The notes under the pieces were generated by a model that made no database searches, had not been told where the DNA came from, and was given only the letters and a program-made list of their open reading frames with translations. Of a stretch of 64,000 bases of DNA, positions 63,778 to 64,000 are shown piece by piece. Both the position numbers and the translations under genes were made by a program. The stretch is from an uncultured Muribaculaceae bacterium (lineage in GTDB: Bacteria; Bacteroidota; Bacteroidia; Bacteroidales; Muribaculaceae). The stretch spans positions 1-64,000 of the forward strand of contig CANQRV010000006.1 in the NCBI GenBank assembly GCA_947626355.1, read 5' to 3'. Position 1 is the first letter of the stretch, and every line of letters begins with the position of its first letter.

Positions 63778-63818
63778 ATATCGGGCGAAGCTAATACGGG
63801 CTCCGCCCGATATTTTTT
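63778..63818 (+). terminator. Rho-independent terminator of pgi
   Basis: ATATCGGGCG (63778-63787) pairs with CGCCCGATAT (63804-63813), followed by TTTTTG. Confidence 0.9.
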
Positions 63819-63883
63819 GTGACGATGCTGCGGCAGAGGCGCATATTTACGACAGGATTCTTTCCTCTTGTCGGAATTTTTGA

Positions 63884-63891
63884 TAACTTTG
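63884..63891 (+). promoter_or_regulatory. -7 element of the last gene
   Basis: TAACTTTG, 33 bases before the ATG at 63925. Confidence 0.65.
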
Positions 63892-63924
63892 CGGCAGATA
63901 TCACTGACTAAAAATTTTTCAGCC

Positions 63925-64000
63925 ATGAAAAAGAGCCTGTTCCTCATCGTCGCCCTCGCCGCGACCTTTATCTCGAATGCCGCAAACCCCGACAGGATGT
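63925..64000 (+). CDS. Start of an exported protein, cut by the window edge
   Basis: Only 25 codons are visible. They encode a signal peptide (MKKSLFLIVALAATFISNA followed by ANPDRM), with a promoter upstream. The product cannot be identified. Confidence 0.7.
   Translation, partial: MKKSLFLIVALAATFISNAANPDRM

Overview
The window comes from a GC-rich member of the Bacteroidales. Promoters carry the Bacteroidetes -7 element TAnnTTTG. Many secreted proteins end in type IX secretion (T9SS) type A sorting domains. The lepB-WbqC pair, the PCMD-domain protein and DUF4294 are further markers of the order. A gut lineage such as Muribaculaceae is my inference, not something the sequence proves. I see no insertion sequence, prophage, rRNA or CRISPR array; one tRNA is present.

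Layout. 0.1-1.8 kb: a C10-propeptide-like lipoprotein remnant and a serpin. 1.9-8.3 kb: PCMD protein, dapB-lepB-wbqC, DUF4294 and a TPR lipoprotein. 8.6-16.4 kb: a probable small RNA unit, then two membrane-tethered TPR-HTH regulator genes under near-identical promoters. Between them lies an operon of truncated serpin, C10 cysteine protease and intact serpin. 16.6-18 kb: a DUF4143 ATPase. 18.0-25.4 kb: a methionine operon (gamma-family PLP enzyme, MalY-type lyase, metF, metH) behind a Met-rich leader peptide and terminator-antiterminator. 25.4-26.25 kb: an intergenic block with structured segments, a cluster of TGTAGAAAA-type 9-mers and an AT-rich stretch, a candidate replication origin. 26.25-28.2 kb: nadA, a TrmH-family methyltransferase and a lipoprotein. 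28.4-36.7 kb: three large T9SS-type secreted proteins. 36.7-40 kb: an AAA/PD-(D/E)XK protein, cdd and a three-gene toxin-antitoxin-like operon.

40.1-56.5 kb is the most unusual part. It has four copies of a module in which a membrane-tethered regulator is divergent from a secreted T9SS cargo. Copy A has lost the middle of the module, including both N-termini and the promoters. Copies B, C and D look intact. An extra 3'-end remnant lies after D, and a perfect 60-bp direct repeat flanks C plus a DUF4143 ATPase. I read this as an expanding and contracting family of regulator/surface-protein pairs.

56.6-64 kb is housekeeping: a small membrane protein, tRNA-Ser(GCT), ksgA, a C1 aminopeptidase-like protease, a 44-residue membrane ORF, lysS-gpsA, pgi and the start of a further secreted protein.

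Together, the window links secreted proteolysis and its inhibition (C10 proteases, serpins), T9SS cargo and one-component membrane regulators with ordinary amino-acid, NAD and translation genes.
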